Positions 1 to 7,825 of a stretch of 64,000 nucleotides of DNA are shown piece by piece. The notes under the pieces were generated by a model. The model saw nothing but the letters and a program-made list of their open reading frames with translations. It searched no databases and had not been told where the DNA came from. The stretch spans positions 6,758,001 through 6,822,000 of the forward strand of contig NZ_CP036287.1 of NCBI RefSeq assembly GCF_007748095.1, read 5' to 3'. Position 1 is the first letter of the stretch, and each line of letters opens with the position of its first letter. Source of the DNA: Engelhardtia mirabilis. GTDB taxonomy: Bacteria; Planctomycetota; UBA1135; GCA-002686595. Both the position numbers and the translations under genes were made by a program.

Positions 1-431
1 GTCGCCGTCGAGCCGTCCAGCAGCGCGATGCCGTTGAACTCGGTCTCAGTGGCGATCCGGTCGATCTCGTCGTCCAGCGCCTGGAACTCGACATCGAGGA
101 TGTCGCGGTCTTCGGCGGTGAGCGTACCGTTGGCCGCCTGAACGGCCAGCTCGCGCATCCGGATCAGGTTGGCGCTGACTTCGTTGAGCGAACCCTCGGC
201 GGTCTGGGTCAGGCTGATGCCGTCCTGGGCGTTGCGCCCGTTCTGGCCCAGGGAGCGGATCTGCGAGCGCATGCGCTCGGAGATACCGAGGCCGGCCGCG
301 TCATCGGAGGCCGACGCAATGCGCAGACCCGACGACAGTCGGCTGAAGTTGCCACCCAACGCGTCACTGGCATTACCCAGGTTGCGCTGCGCGGTCATCG
401 AGAAGATGTTGGTGTTGACGCGAAGTCCCAT
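1..431 (-). CDS. fliC: Flagellin 1, N-terminal part (cut by window edge)
   Basis: Flagellar filament subunit, exported and polymerised outside the cell. The first ~143 residues are visible; the rest lies beyond position 1. They begin MGLRVNTNIFSMTAQRNL and carry the conserved D0/D1 N-terminal coiled-coil signature, including a LSSGLRIASASDDAAG-type stretch and the MRELAVQAANGTL motif. The sequence closely matches the two flagellin genes upstream on the same strand, so this is the third member of a tandem family. The ATG at 431 is followed by the conserved N terminus, which fixes the start. The ~370-bp gap to flagellin 2 suggests it has its own promoter. Family assignment is certain; the paralogue name is arbitrary. 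Confidence 0.95.
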   Translation of the reverse strand, partial: MGLRVNTNIFSMTAQRNLGNASDALGGNFSRLSSGLRIASASDDAAGLGISERMRSQIRSLGQNGRNAQDGISLTQTAEGSLNEVSANLIRMRELAVQAANGTLTAEDRDILDVEFQALDDEIDRIATETEFNGIALLDGSTA

Positions 432-548
432 AGCTCAGTTCCGAATTGGATTGGTTGCCGCGGGGGAGCGGCGGTGCGAGACGGAGAGGGCCGGATCGAA
501 CCGGCGAGTGGGGAAGCCGGCGCCTCGGGGGACAAGGCGCTGGGCAAT

Positions 549-605
549 GGGCCCCTTCGGGGGAGAAGGGGCCCTCCCGCGCAGCGCAGAGCGCCGCGCG
601 GGAGG
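549..605 (-). promoter_or_regulatory. Two adjacent perfect hairpins between flagellin genes
   Basis: The 432-801 gap between flagellins 1 and 2 holds two perfect 10-bp inverted repeats. One pairs 549-558 with 565-574 around a 6-nt loop. The other pairs 573-582 with 596-605 around a 13-nt loop. The stems share two bases, so they are mutually exclusive at their junction. They lie about 200 nt past the flagellin 2 stop and 120-180 nt before the flagellin 1 start, with no T-run. They may act as a terminator/attenuator or as a 5' UTR structure. Nothing else recognisable is in this gap. Confidence 0.5.
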
Positions 606-801
606 TGGCCGACACAGGGGTCGGGGAGCGTTGGGATTCGGCTCGCAGATGCCCGGGGAAGGGCAAGTTCGGACGTTGTCAGGGTTCGCGTACACGGACA
701 CCACCGAGCGACCGGCGCCTTTGCGCCGGCCGCTGGTGGACCTCTTTACGACGACGGATCCACCGCGTGCGATGCTCGCCGAGTCGAGACGGGGTCGAGG
801 A

Positions 802-1620
802 TCAGCCGATCAGGCTCAGAGCGAGCTGGGGCTGAACGTTCGCCTGGGACAGAACCGACACGGCCGCCTGTTGGAGGATCGTGTTACGGGTCAGGTCCGA
901 GGTTTCCGTCGCGACATCGACGTCGCGGATGCGGCTCTCCGCGGCAGACAGGTTCTCGCGAGAGGTCTGAATGCTGCGGAAGGACGAGCTCAGTCGGTTC
1001 GAGGACGCGCCGAGGTTGCCTCGGGCGGTACTGACCGACTGGATCGCGGTGTCGATCGCGGCCAGCGCGGTGCTCGCGTTGGCGGCCGAGTCGACGTCGA
1101 GCGAAGCGATCCCGAGGGTCGCAGACCGAGCATCCTGGTTGGTGATGTCGATCGTATCGCCCGAGTCGAGTCCGACTTGGATCGAAGTGGTGGCGGAGGA
1201 ACCGTCCAACAGGTTGATCCCGTTGAACTCCGTCTCGGTGGCGACGCGGTTGATCTCGTTGTCCAAGGCCTGGAACTCCACGTCGAGGACATCACGGTCC
1301 TCGGCGCTGAGAGTGCCGTTGGCGGCCTGAACGGCGAGTTCGCGCATGCGCACCAGGTTGCCACTGACCTCGTTCAGAGCGCCTTCGGCGGTCTGGGAGA
1401 GGCTGATGCCGTCCTGGGCGTTGCGGCCCGCTTGGCCGAGCCCCCGAATCTGCGAGCGCATGCGCTCGGAGACACCGAGGCCAGCCGCGTCGTCCGACGC
1501 ACTGGCGATCCGCAGACCGGACGAAAGGCGGGAGAAGTTCCCACCGAGTCGTTCGGACGTCGCGGACAGGTTCCTCTGCGCGGTCATCGCGAAGAGGTTC
1601 GTGTTGACACGAAGACCCAT
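802..1620 (-). CDS. fliC: Flagellin 2
   Basis: Filament subunit of 272 residues, short for a flagellin. It has the conserved N-terminal D0/D1 (MGLRVNTNLFAMTAQRNL, then LSSGLRIASASDDAAG) and the C-terminal D1/D0 ending AAVSVLSQANVQPQLALSLIG, with only a minimal central region. The filament would therefore lack large D2/D3 domains. An in-frame upstream extension exists, but the family N terminus and an AGAGGA-type ribosome site about 8 nt upstream place the start at the ATG at 1620. It is flanked on the same strand by two paralogues. High confidence. Confidence 0.97.
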   Translation of the reverse strand: MGLRVNTNLFAMTAQRNLSATSERLGGNFSRLSSGLRIASASDDAAGLGVSERMRSQIRGLGQAGRNAQDGISLSQTAEGALNEVSGNLVRMRELAVQAANGTLSAEDRDVLDVEFQALDNEINRVATETEFNGINLLDGSSATTSIQVGLDSGDTIDITNQDARSATLGIASLDVDSAANASTALAAIDTAIQSVSTARGNLGASSNRLSSSFRSIQTSRENLSAAESRIRDVDVATETSDLTRNTILQQAAVSVLSQANVQPQLALSLIG

Positions 1621-2312
1621 CGAAAATCCTCTGGATTGGAGTCGAATCGAAGGCGGTCCACCGCAGTGGTGTTCCGCCACGAAGCGTTTCGATTCGGACG
1701 TCCTCCACCCCCGGCGCGGAATGGCACGACCACGCCGGTGGGCTCGCTTGCGCGAGGAGAACGACTTCCTCGTCTCGCCTCGTTCCGGCGCGTCGCCGAC
1801 CCGTAGGTCGATGTCGCACCGGGCTGCTCGCCGCTAGCCACGCGCGAGCGCGGCCGGCAACGAGTTGCTCAGAGGGGGATGAGTCACGCGGGGCCGTGGG
1901 GCCACGCGCGCGTGTCTCAAATCAGATCGGTTCTAGGAAAGAGCGTGGTCTCGCGAGCGTCCGGTCCGCCTCTCGCGCCTAGGGGCGCGGGGCCGCGAAC
2001 TGGTCTTGACCTTCGGACGCCAGCGCCTGAAGGATCGGCTCGGGAGTGCACCGCTTGAGCGACAGGGTCCGGAAACCCGTCAAGTTGCCAGAGGGAACGG
2101 GGAGGCCACCGACGAGGCGGCCCCCCCCCTCAGCGATTCGGCCGACAAGGCCGTTTCTCTCGGTTGCGTGGCGAGCCCCGCGTGCGCCTTCGAAAGCCCC
2201 GCCGCGGCGTGCCACGGAGATCCCGTGGGCACGGCTTCCAGCGAGCTCCCTGACGCTGGTGACGGCGTCGCGTCGGACTTGGAGGGTCACGGTGTGGCTC
2301 GTCACGCTCGGA
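1621..2312. other. Long gap between flagellins 3 and 2
   Basis: A ~690-bp gap with no recognised gene. It contains a run of nine C (2121-2129), a small stem (CGCGCC at 1974-1979 pairing with GGCGCG at 1984-1989), a CGGCC/GGCCG inverted repeat near 2135, and a doubtful reading frame (1979-2305, minus). It must hold the flagellin 2 promoter and probably the flagellin 3 terminator. No sigma-28 (TAAAG...GCCGATAA) or sigma-54 (GG-N10-GC in context) motif could be identified with confidence. Confidence 0.5.
1979..2305 (-). CDS. Doubtful 108-residue ORF after flagellin 3
   Basis: A GTG-initiated frame starting 8 nt after the flagellin 3 stop and running 108 codons. The product is basic, begins MTSHTVTLQVRRDAV and matches no family I know. 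About a fifth of its third positions are A or T, against a few percent in the flagellar operon, so coding potential is weak. The only support is its position tight behind a flagellin stop, where flagellin-linked regulators such as FlaF, FlbT, FlaG or CsrA often sit; it resembles none of them. It is probably not a gene. Confidence 0.18.
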   Translation of the reverse strand: MTSHTVTLQVRRDAVTSVRELAGSRAHGISVARRGGAFEGARGARHATERNGLVGRIAEGGGRLVGGLPVPSGNLTGFRTLSLKRCTPEPILQALASEGQDQFAAPRP

Positions 2313-3140
2313 TCAACCCTGGAGCAGGGAGAGGGCGATCTGCGGCTGCTGGTTGGCCTGCGAGAGGACCGACACCGAAGCCTGCTGCATGATCGTGTTG
2401 CGCGTGAGGTCGGCGGTTTCGGCGGCGACGTCCACATCGCGGATGCGACTCTCGGCCGAGGCCAAGCTCTCGCGGGTGTTGAGGATCGAGCGAATCGAGC
2501 TCTCGAGACGGTTCTGGGTCACACCCAGGCTGCCTCGGACCTGGTTCACCGATGCGGTGGCCACGTCGATCACCGCCAGGGCGGCGCTGGCATTGGATTG
2601 GGTGTCCACGTCGAAGCCGACGGCCTCGAGCCCGAGGGCGGAGGAGGAGACATCGCTCAAGGCGAGGGTGATGACCTCACCGGAGTCGATGCCGACCTGG
2701 AGGTTGAGCGAGGCCTGGGTCCCGTCGAGCAACTGGAGCTTGTTGAACTCCGTGGTGTTGGCGATCCGATCGATCTCCTCGATCAGGGCGCCGAACTCGT
2801 TGTCGATGACGTCGCGGTCCTCGTCCGTCATCGTGCCGTTGGCCGCCTGGATGGCGAGTTCGCGCATCCGGGAGAGGTTCGAGTTGACCTCGTTGAGGGC
2901 GCCCTCGGCGGTCTGCACGAGGCTGGCCCCGTCCTGGGCGTTGCGGGCGGCTTGGGAGAGGGAACGGACCTGCGAGCGCATGCGCTCGGAAATGCCGAAG
3001 CCGGCCGGGTCATCGCCTGCGGAGGCGATCCGGAGACCGGATGACAGGCGCCGGAAGTTGCCTTCCAGGCGCGAGCTGACGACCGACAGGTTGCGCTGCG
3101 CGGTCATCGAGATGAGGTTGGTATTGACTCGAAGGCCCAT
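2313..3140 (-). CDS. fliC: Flagellin 3
   Basis: Filament subunit of 275 residues, the most divergent of the three paralogues here. The N terminus begins MGLRVNTNLISMTAQRNL and contains LSSGLRIASAGDDPAG. The C terminus carries SVSVLSQANQQPQIALSLL, the helix needed for export and polymerisation. Like the others it has almost no central variable domain. The ATG at 3140 has a GGAG ribosome site ~6 nt upstream. It is the first gene of the minus-strand flagellin row and diverges from the large flagellar operon, so 3141-3364 probably holds promoters for both directions. Confidence 0.97.
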   Translation of the reverse strand: MGLRVNTNLISMTAQRNLSVVSSRLEGNFRRLSSGLRIASAGDDPAGFGISERMRSQVRSLSQAARNAQDGASLVQTAEGALNEVNSNLSRMRELAIQAANGTMTDEDRDVIDNEFGALIEEIDRIANTTEFNKLQLLDGTQASLNLQVGIDSGEVITLALSDVSSSALGLEAVGFDVDTQSNASAALAVIDVATASVNQVRGSLGVTQNRLESSIRSILNTRESLASAESRIRDVDVAAETADLTRNTIMQQASVSVLSQANQQPQIALSLLQG

Positions 3141-3284
3141 TGGGAGGCTCCTTGGAGGAAACGGGGGTCGGGGTTGCTAGCGGAATCGCTTGAGGTGGTG
3201 AGTCGGGCGCCTGGTCGTTGGGAGCGGGCCTGACGAGCGGCTCGGGGTCGTTCTCGGAGCGCCCCGCCGCCACATGAGTCGAGA

Positions 3285-3299
3285 TGGGAATTTTTCCCA
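3285..3299. promoter_or_regulatory. Palindrome TGGGAA-N3-TTCCCA
   Basis: A perfect 6-bp-arm palindrome around TTT, in the divergent region between flagellin 3 and the flagellar operon, about 65 bp upstream of the preferred start at 3365. It is AT-richer than its surroundings. It looks like an operator for a dimeric regulator or a short hairpin. A related GGGAA/TTCCC palindrome lies just after the first gene of the operon. Confidence 0.4.
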
Positions 3300-3364
3300 A
3301 GCGCAATACAGCTGGCGACGTGGGGCTGGACAGGACCGACACCGATCGCGGATCACGGGGCGCG

Positions 3365-4258
3365 ATGAAGACCCTTCCCTCCTATCCGCTCCCGGTGCGC
3401 GGGACCGGATCGGGCGCCGAGGGCGCTCACTCCCCCGCCGCGCCGATCGATCTGGGTCCCTCGCGGGCCGCGGCAGCCCTGCGCGAACAGCTCGATCGAG
3501 CCGCGCCCTCGAGCCGGGTGTTGGTCGTGGGCCCGGCGGGCAGCGGTCACCGTGCGGCGGCGTTCGCCCTGCACCGCCGCAGTGCGCGGGCGGGTGGACT
3601 GTTAATTCATGTGCCGCCGACGGCCGAGGCGCTGGAGGCCCGCTCGGACGTCGAGCCCGGCAGCCTGCACCTGGAACGGGTGGAGCTGCTCGACGCCCAG
3701 GGCCAGGACTGCCTGGCGGGCCTCTTGACGGACGGACTGGGCGCGCAGGGCCTGATCGCCACCAGCGAGGTCGACCTCCTGGGTCCCCAGCGCCCCGAGG
3801 CCTTCGACGAGGAGCTGGCCTACGCCCTGAACATCGCCATGGTCAGCCTGCCGCCCCTCTCGAGTCGCACCGAGGACCTGCCCGAGCTGGCCCGGGCGGC
3901 AACGGCCGAGTTCGCCCGCCGGCGCGGCCGAGCCCTCGAGCTGGCGCCGGACGCGATCGGTGCCCTCTGCGCGAGCCCCTGGCCCGGGGAACTGGAAGAA
4001 CTCGAGCTGGTCCTGGCCAGGGCGGTGCTGGTGGCGCGCGGAGGGCGGATCGAGGCGGCCGACCTGGCCTGCGGGCCCGGCGGCGGCGCGTCCCCCGACA
4101 GCCTGCCCCTGACCGATCGTCGCCTGGCGACGGTCGAGCGGGCCCTGGTCGTACGTGTGTTGGAGGAGACCGAGGGCAACCGCTCCCTGGCGGCGCGCCA
4201 ACTCGGCGTGAACCGCTCGACCCTCTACAACAAGTTGCGGGCCTGGGGCCTGCACTGA
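3365..4258 (+). CDS. Degenerate NtrC/Fis-type regulator lacking a working AAA+ site
   Basis: A 297-residue cytoplasmic protein resembling a sigma-54 activator without a receiver domain. Residues ~30-240 look like a worn AAA+ domain. The Walker A position reads GPAGSGHR (56-63), with His where Lys is required. The GAFTGA loop that contacts sigma-54 is absent. The Fis-type helix-turn-helix (262-297, ending NRSTLYNKLRAWGLH) is well kept. It should therefore bind DNA but not hydrolyse ATP or open sigma-54 promoters; a repressor or modulator is more likely. An ATG at 3284 would add 27 poorly conserved residues and overlap the palindrome, so I prefer 3365. First gene of the flagellar operon. Confidence 0.75.
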   Translation: MKTLPSYPLPVRGTGSGAEGAHSPAAPIDLGPSRAAAALREQLDRAAPSSRVLVVGPAGSGHRAAAFALHRRSARAGGLLIHVPPTAEALEARSDVEPGSLHLERVELLDAQGQDCLAGLLTDGLGAQGLIATSEVDLLGPQRPEAFDEELAYALNIAMVSLPPLSSRTEDLPELARAATAEFARRRGRALELAPDAIGALCASPWPGELEELELVLARAVLVARGGRIEAADLACGPGGGASPDSLPLTDRRLATVERALVVRVLEETEGNRSLAARQLGVNRSTLYNKLRAWGLH

Positions 4259-4286
4259 CCGAAGCTGTCGCGAATCCCGACGCAGG

Positions 4287-4301
4287 GGGAACGACGTTCC
4301 C
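4287..4301. promoter_or_regulatory. Palindrome GGGAAC-N3-GTTCCC
   Basis: A perfect 6-bp inverted repeat around GAC in the 187-bp gap between the degenerate regulator and the receiver-HATPase gene. Its GGGAA/TTCCC arms echo the palindrome at 3285-3299. It could be an operator for an internal promoter. The rest of the gap shows no clear promoter. Confidence 0.35.
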
Positions 4302-4445
4302 AATCCGCGTACCGAGATCCTGAAAGCGTTTCCCGGGTGCGGGCTCGCCCATCAAGGGATCCGCCCGATCTGTCCGAAGACTCGCCTCGGCGCGAGGTGC
4401 CACGACTCCCCACCGGGAAGCGATGGCAGCCGGCGCCGCAGAACC

Positions 4446-5480
4446 ATGCGGAACTTCGGAATGGAAAGCTCAGGGGCCGAGCCCCCGCGCGGGCGCCATG
4501 TGCTGCTCGTCGACGGGGATCGTGCGCGCGCCGAGCAAACACACGCGGCGCTCGAGCACCTGGGTCACCGGGTCTCGATCGCGAGCGGCGTTCGCGAGGC
4601 GCTGCGCCATCCCCTGCCCCAGGTGGCAGTGGTGGCTCTGGGCCTGCCCGACGGTGACGGACTCGAACTCTTGAGCGAGCTGCGTCGCCGCGGTGGGGAG
4701 TTGGCCGCGGTGCTCTACGCCGACCGACCGACCTTCGACCAGTGCCGTCGCGCTTGGCACCTGGGCGCGTGTGATCTGCTGACCACCCCGGTCGCCACGG
4801 AGGATCTGGGCGCGGCCCTGGGTCGTATCGAGGCCGGGGTCGGTGGGCGTCAGGCCGCGCGCGCCGCGACCGGCGACCGCTGGACCAGCCCCGACGAAGA
4901 ACACGACGGCGCCCTGCTGCGCGAGATCCTCGCGCTGGGTGTGTGCGCGGGCCTGGGCCCCGCGGCCCGCGCCCGACTGGCCGGCGCCGCCAGCGAAGCC
5001 CTCGACAACGCCCGTCGCCACGCCTTCGCGGGCGGCCCCGGCCAGGTCAGCGTCGAGCCCCGCGTCGCAAGCGGCCGCGTGCACCTGACCATCACCGACG
5101 GCGGCGCGGGCTTCGACCCCCTGCGCGGCGAGTTGGACGCGATCGCCCCCGCCATGCCCGGAGGCAGCGCCCGGCCCGGCGGGCTAGCGCGCCTGCGCGC
5201 CCTGGCCGACGACCTGCGGATCGAGAGCGCGCCCGGCCAGGGCACCCGCATCGAGCTGCGCGTCGACCCCCACCCCGCTGCCCTCGACGGCGGCGCGGGC
5301 ACCGATCTGTCCGATCGCGACTACCTCGACCCCGACCTCGCCCGTCGCCTGCTGCACGAGCTCTGCGAGCCGGACGGTGGCACGGCCTTCGACCTTCCCC
5401 CGGCGCTCGCTGTCGCGCTCGGCCGCCTCGCGGCCGCGACCGATCCGAGCCGACTGGCGCAACGCGCCCTCTGGAGCTGA
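4446..5480 (+). CDS. Degenerate receiver domain fused to a histidine-kinase-type ATPase
   Basis: A 344-residue cytoplasmic protein. Residues ~17-130 fold as a response-regulator receiver (LLVDGD at 20-25). The phospho-acceptor Asp is replaced by Ala64 (VVALGLPDGDG) and the conserved Lys by Thr114 (TTPV), so it is unlikely to be phosphorylated normally. Residues ~150-275 form a HATPase_c domain with an N box (SEALDNARRHA), a G1 box (DGGAGFD) and a G2-like GGLARLRALADD. There is no dimerisation/His domain, so it resembles anti-sigma/RsbW-type ATPases more than sensor kinases. The start could instead be the ATG at 4461. The target is unknown. Confidence 0.75.
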   Translation: MRNFGMESSGAEPPRGRHVLLVDGDRARAEQTHAALEHLGHRVSIASGVREALRHPLPQVAVVALGLPDGDGLELLSELRRRGGELAAVLYADRPTFDQCRRAWHLGACDLLTTPVATEDLGAALGRIEAGVGGRQAARAATGDRWTSPDEEHDGALLREILALGVCAGLGPAARARLAGAASEALDNARRHAFAGGPGQVSVEPRVASGRVHLTITDGGAGFDPLRGELDAIAPAMPGGSARPGGLARLRALADDLRIESAPGQGTRIELRVDPHPAALDGGAGTDLSDRDYLDPDLARRLLHELCEPDGGTAFDLPPALAVALGRLAAATDPSRLAQRALWS

Positions 5481-5483
5481 GTC

Positions 5484-6248
5484 TTGGTCCCCCCTGCAGA
5501 CTTCGACGAGGACGAGGACCTCTTCAACTTCGACGAGCTCTACGACGAGCCCGCCGTGGCGACGTCCCAAGAGATCGACGTCGACGAGTTCCTCGCCGCC
5601 GTCGACCACGGCGCCACCCCGGACGACCTCGGTGGATACGACGACGAGGGTCCGAGCGCCATGGACAGCGTGCTCGACCTGCCGGAGCTCGACCCCACTG
5701 GCGATCTGTTGAACACCGGTGCGGCCCTGCCCGGCGGCTCCGGCTACACCGCGCAACGGGATCCGGCCCTGCCGCTGCCCGGCCGCTCGGGTGGCCCGCG
5801 CCAGGTCGAGACGGTGGCGGTCTCGACCTCCATCCCGAAGATCGTCTGGGTCGGCGCGGGCTTCCTGGCCCTGCTCAACCTGATGGCCGTGTTCGTGGTC
5901 TGGAGCAGCCAGAAGCAGAGCACCGATCAACTCGACCGTGTGCGCGACGAGCTGAGTGAGGTCGCACGCGACGTGCGCGACGACGTCCAGCGCCAGGTCG
6001 AGACGATCCAGCGCACCACGGCGCCGTTGGTGGTCCCCGCGGGGCTGCCCGCCGGCTCCTTCGACCGCATCGATGACGCTCTCGCCCGGCACGACTTCGC
6101 CTCCGCCCGGCGCCAGCTCTTCGCCGCCCTGTCGGTGGCCGACGCGCTCGACGATGCGGCCAAGCAGGACTTCCAGGCCCAGGCCGAGTTCCTCTTGGCC
6201 GACACCTATCGACTCGAGGCCCTGTCCCGCGAGGACGGCATCCAATGA
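5484..6248 (+). CDS. Acidic single-pass membrane protein with coiled coil
   Basis: A 254-residue protein of no recognised family. Residues 1-~110 are very acidic and probably cytoplasmic. A membrane segment lies at ~115-140 (IVWVGAGFLALLNLMAVFVV). It is followed by a heptad-rich coiled coil (~142-175) and a helical C terminus resembling one or two TPR hairpins. The TTG start at 5484 is supported by GGAG 8 nt upstream. The stop overlaps the next ATG (ATGA), so it is coupled to the STN/TPR protein behind it. Position inside the flagellar operon suggests a role at the flagellar base or in the envelope; this is inference. Confidence 0.7.
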   Translation: MVPPADFDEDEDLFNFDELYDEPAVATSQEIDVDEFLAAVDHGATPDDLGGYDDEGPSAMDSVLDLPELDPTGDLLNTGAALPGGSGYTAQRDPALPLPGRSGGPRQVETVAVSTSIPKIVWVGAGFLALLNLMAVFVVWSSQKQSTDQLDRVRDELSEVARDVRDDVQRQVETIQRTTAPLVVPAGLPAGSFDRIDDALARHDFASARRQLFAALSVADALDDAAKQDFQAQAEFLLADTYRLEALSREDGIQ

Positions 6249-7825
6249 AGCTCGCCCTCGCTGCCCTGGCCCTGGCAGGTCTGACCCTGCCGGCGGCCTT
6301 CCATGGACTGAGCCTGGCCGCCCCGGCCGTGGTCCGCGCCGATGCCGAGGCCGAAGCCGAGGACGAGGCGGAGTCCGCACCGGACGAAGCCCCCCTGGAG
6401 CACGCCGGGTCCGACGGCGAGCCGCTGTACGTCTGGCTCGAGCAAGTCGGGGCCGAGACCCAGGTCACCGTGCGCGGACGCAACGTCTCGCTGGAGACCG
6501 TGCTCAAGGAGATCGCCCGGCGCGACCAGCGCATCGTCGAGGGCCTCTCGGCCACGCGGCGCGGCGTGCTGGTCAGCATCGAGCTGGAGGAGCGCCCGAT
6601 CGAAGAGGTGCTCGAGTACGTCCTCGGCGGCGCGGGCCTGGTGGCCGAGCTGTCGCCGGGCCTGTTGATCGTGCGCGAGGACGACAGCAGCCAACTCACC
6701 GTCGAGCGCCTGCGCGAGCGTGCCATGGCCCTCTACCTGCGCGCCACGACGCGCTACCCGGGGCACGCCTCGACCGAGCGCGGGCGCCTCAGCCAGGGCG
6801 AGATCGAAGAGGACCGGGGCAACCCGACCGCCGCCCTGGAGCAGTACCAGACCCTGCTCGAGACCTTCTCGGGTTCGCCCTACCGGCCCGAGGCCTACCT
6901 GCGCTCGGGGCTCGTGCTCGAGGAGCTCGAGCGCTGGGCCGAGGCCGCGCAGCAGTTCCGCCAGGCGTCGGGCGACACCGAGTTCACGCCCGAGTACATC
7001 CCCGCGCGTATCGGCCTGGCCCGCTGCCAGATGGAGATGGGCAACCCGGACATGGCGCTCTTGATGATCGAGTCCCTCGACGACGCCGTGCCGCCCCGTT
7101 CGCGCCAGGACCAGGCCGAGCGCGGCCTGGTGCGGGCGCGCTGCCAACTGCAGCGCGAGATGTTCGTCGAGTGCCTCGGGATCGTCGACCAACTGGAGCG
7201 CGCCGGCCTGTCCGACGCCGACTCGGCCGAGGCCATGCGCCTGCGGGCCCAGGCCTTCGAGGGCCTGCACTACTACCCCGAGGCCGGCCGCGCCTGGCTG
7301 GTGCACGCACGCATGACCGACGGTGCGATCCGCGACGTGTCCTTCGAGCGCGCCGCCGCGATCGCCATGGACGACGGCGACCACATCGGCGTGCTGTTCG
7401 TGGCCGCCGAGTGCGAGAAGGCCGGCAGCGGTGCGCTGCTCGGGCCCATGGCCCGCTCGGCGCGTCGTGCCCTGGGTCTGCCGATCGACCTCGGCGTGGA
7501 CGACGCCACCGACTCCGAGCGGATCAAGATCTGCGAGGAGTGGTTGGAGGAGGGCGAGCTGACCTTCGCCAAGCCTGTGCTGGCCGACCTGCACGCCCGC
7601 CGCGCGACCGTACACCCCAGCCTGCGCCAGCGGGCCGCACTGGCCTGGGGACGCTGTCTGTACCTCGAAGCCGGAGTGGAGGCCGCGCTCTCGGTCCTGC
7701 GCGACGCGCGCCCGAACATCGAGGAACCCGCTGAACGCCTGGCCCTGGACCTGATGGCGGCCGAGATGCTCGAAGCCGAGCGTCAGTTCGCCCGGGCCGT
7801 TGAAGCCTACGAAGGACGCTACTGA
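6245..7825 (+). CDS. Exported STN-domain/TPR protein
   Basis: A 526-residue protein with an N-terminal signal peptide (MKLALAALALAGLTLPAAF) and an acidic linker. Residues ~65-145 resemble the short N-terminal domain of secretins and TonB receptors (STN), with VSLETVLKEIARRD and IEEVLEYVLGGAGL. The rest is TPR-like helical repeats (from ~160) like those in periplasmic assembly factors. No secretin pore domain is present. The ATG overlaps the preceding stop, and its own stop overlaps the next start. It is probably a periplasmic or outer-membrane-associated scaffold linked to the flagellum. The individual domains are credible; the function is inferred. Confidence 0.7.
   Translation: MKLALAALALAGLTLPAAFHGLSLAAPAVVRADAEAEAEDEAESAPDEAPLEHAGSDGEPLYVWLEQVGAETQVTVRGRNVSLETVLKEIARRDQRIVEGLSATRRGVLVSIELEERPIEEVLEYVLGGAGLVAELSPGLLIVREDDSSQLTVERLRERAMALYLRATTRYPGHASTERGRLSQGEIEEDRGNPTAALEQYQTLLETFSGSPYRPEAYLRSGLVLEELERWAEAAQQFRQASGDTEFTPEYIPARIGLARCQMEMGNPDMALLMIESLDDAVPPRSRQDQAERGLVRARCQLQREMFVECLGIVDQLERAGLSDADSAEAMRLRAQAFEGLHYYPEAGRAWLVHARMTDGAIRDVSFERAAAIAMDDGDHIGVLFVAAECEKAGSGALLGPMARSARRALGLPIDLGVDDATDSERIKICEEWLEEGELTFAKPVLADLHARRATVHPSLRQRAALAWGRCLYLEAGVEAALSVLRDARPNIEEPAERLALDLMAAEMLEAERQFARAVEAYEGRY

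Noticed and set aside
435..704. Minus-strand frame of 89 codons between flagellins
   Set aside because: It runs through the two perfect hairpins and has a Pro/Arg-rich product without a family.
169..1806. A 545-codon plus-strand open frame over flagellins 1 and 2
   Set aside because: Antisense to two certain flagellin genes and spanning the gap between them; product is Arg-rich shadow sequence.
1915..1945. CCGATCTG-like match to a sigma-28 -10 upstream of flagellin 2
   Set aside because: No TAAAG-like -35 at the right spacing; match not better than chance.
2206..2230. TGGCACG on the minus strand, possible sigma-54 -24 for flagellin 2
   Set aside because: The -12 GC is not at 10-nt spacing from GG, so it is not a sigma-54 promoter.
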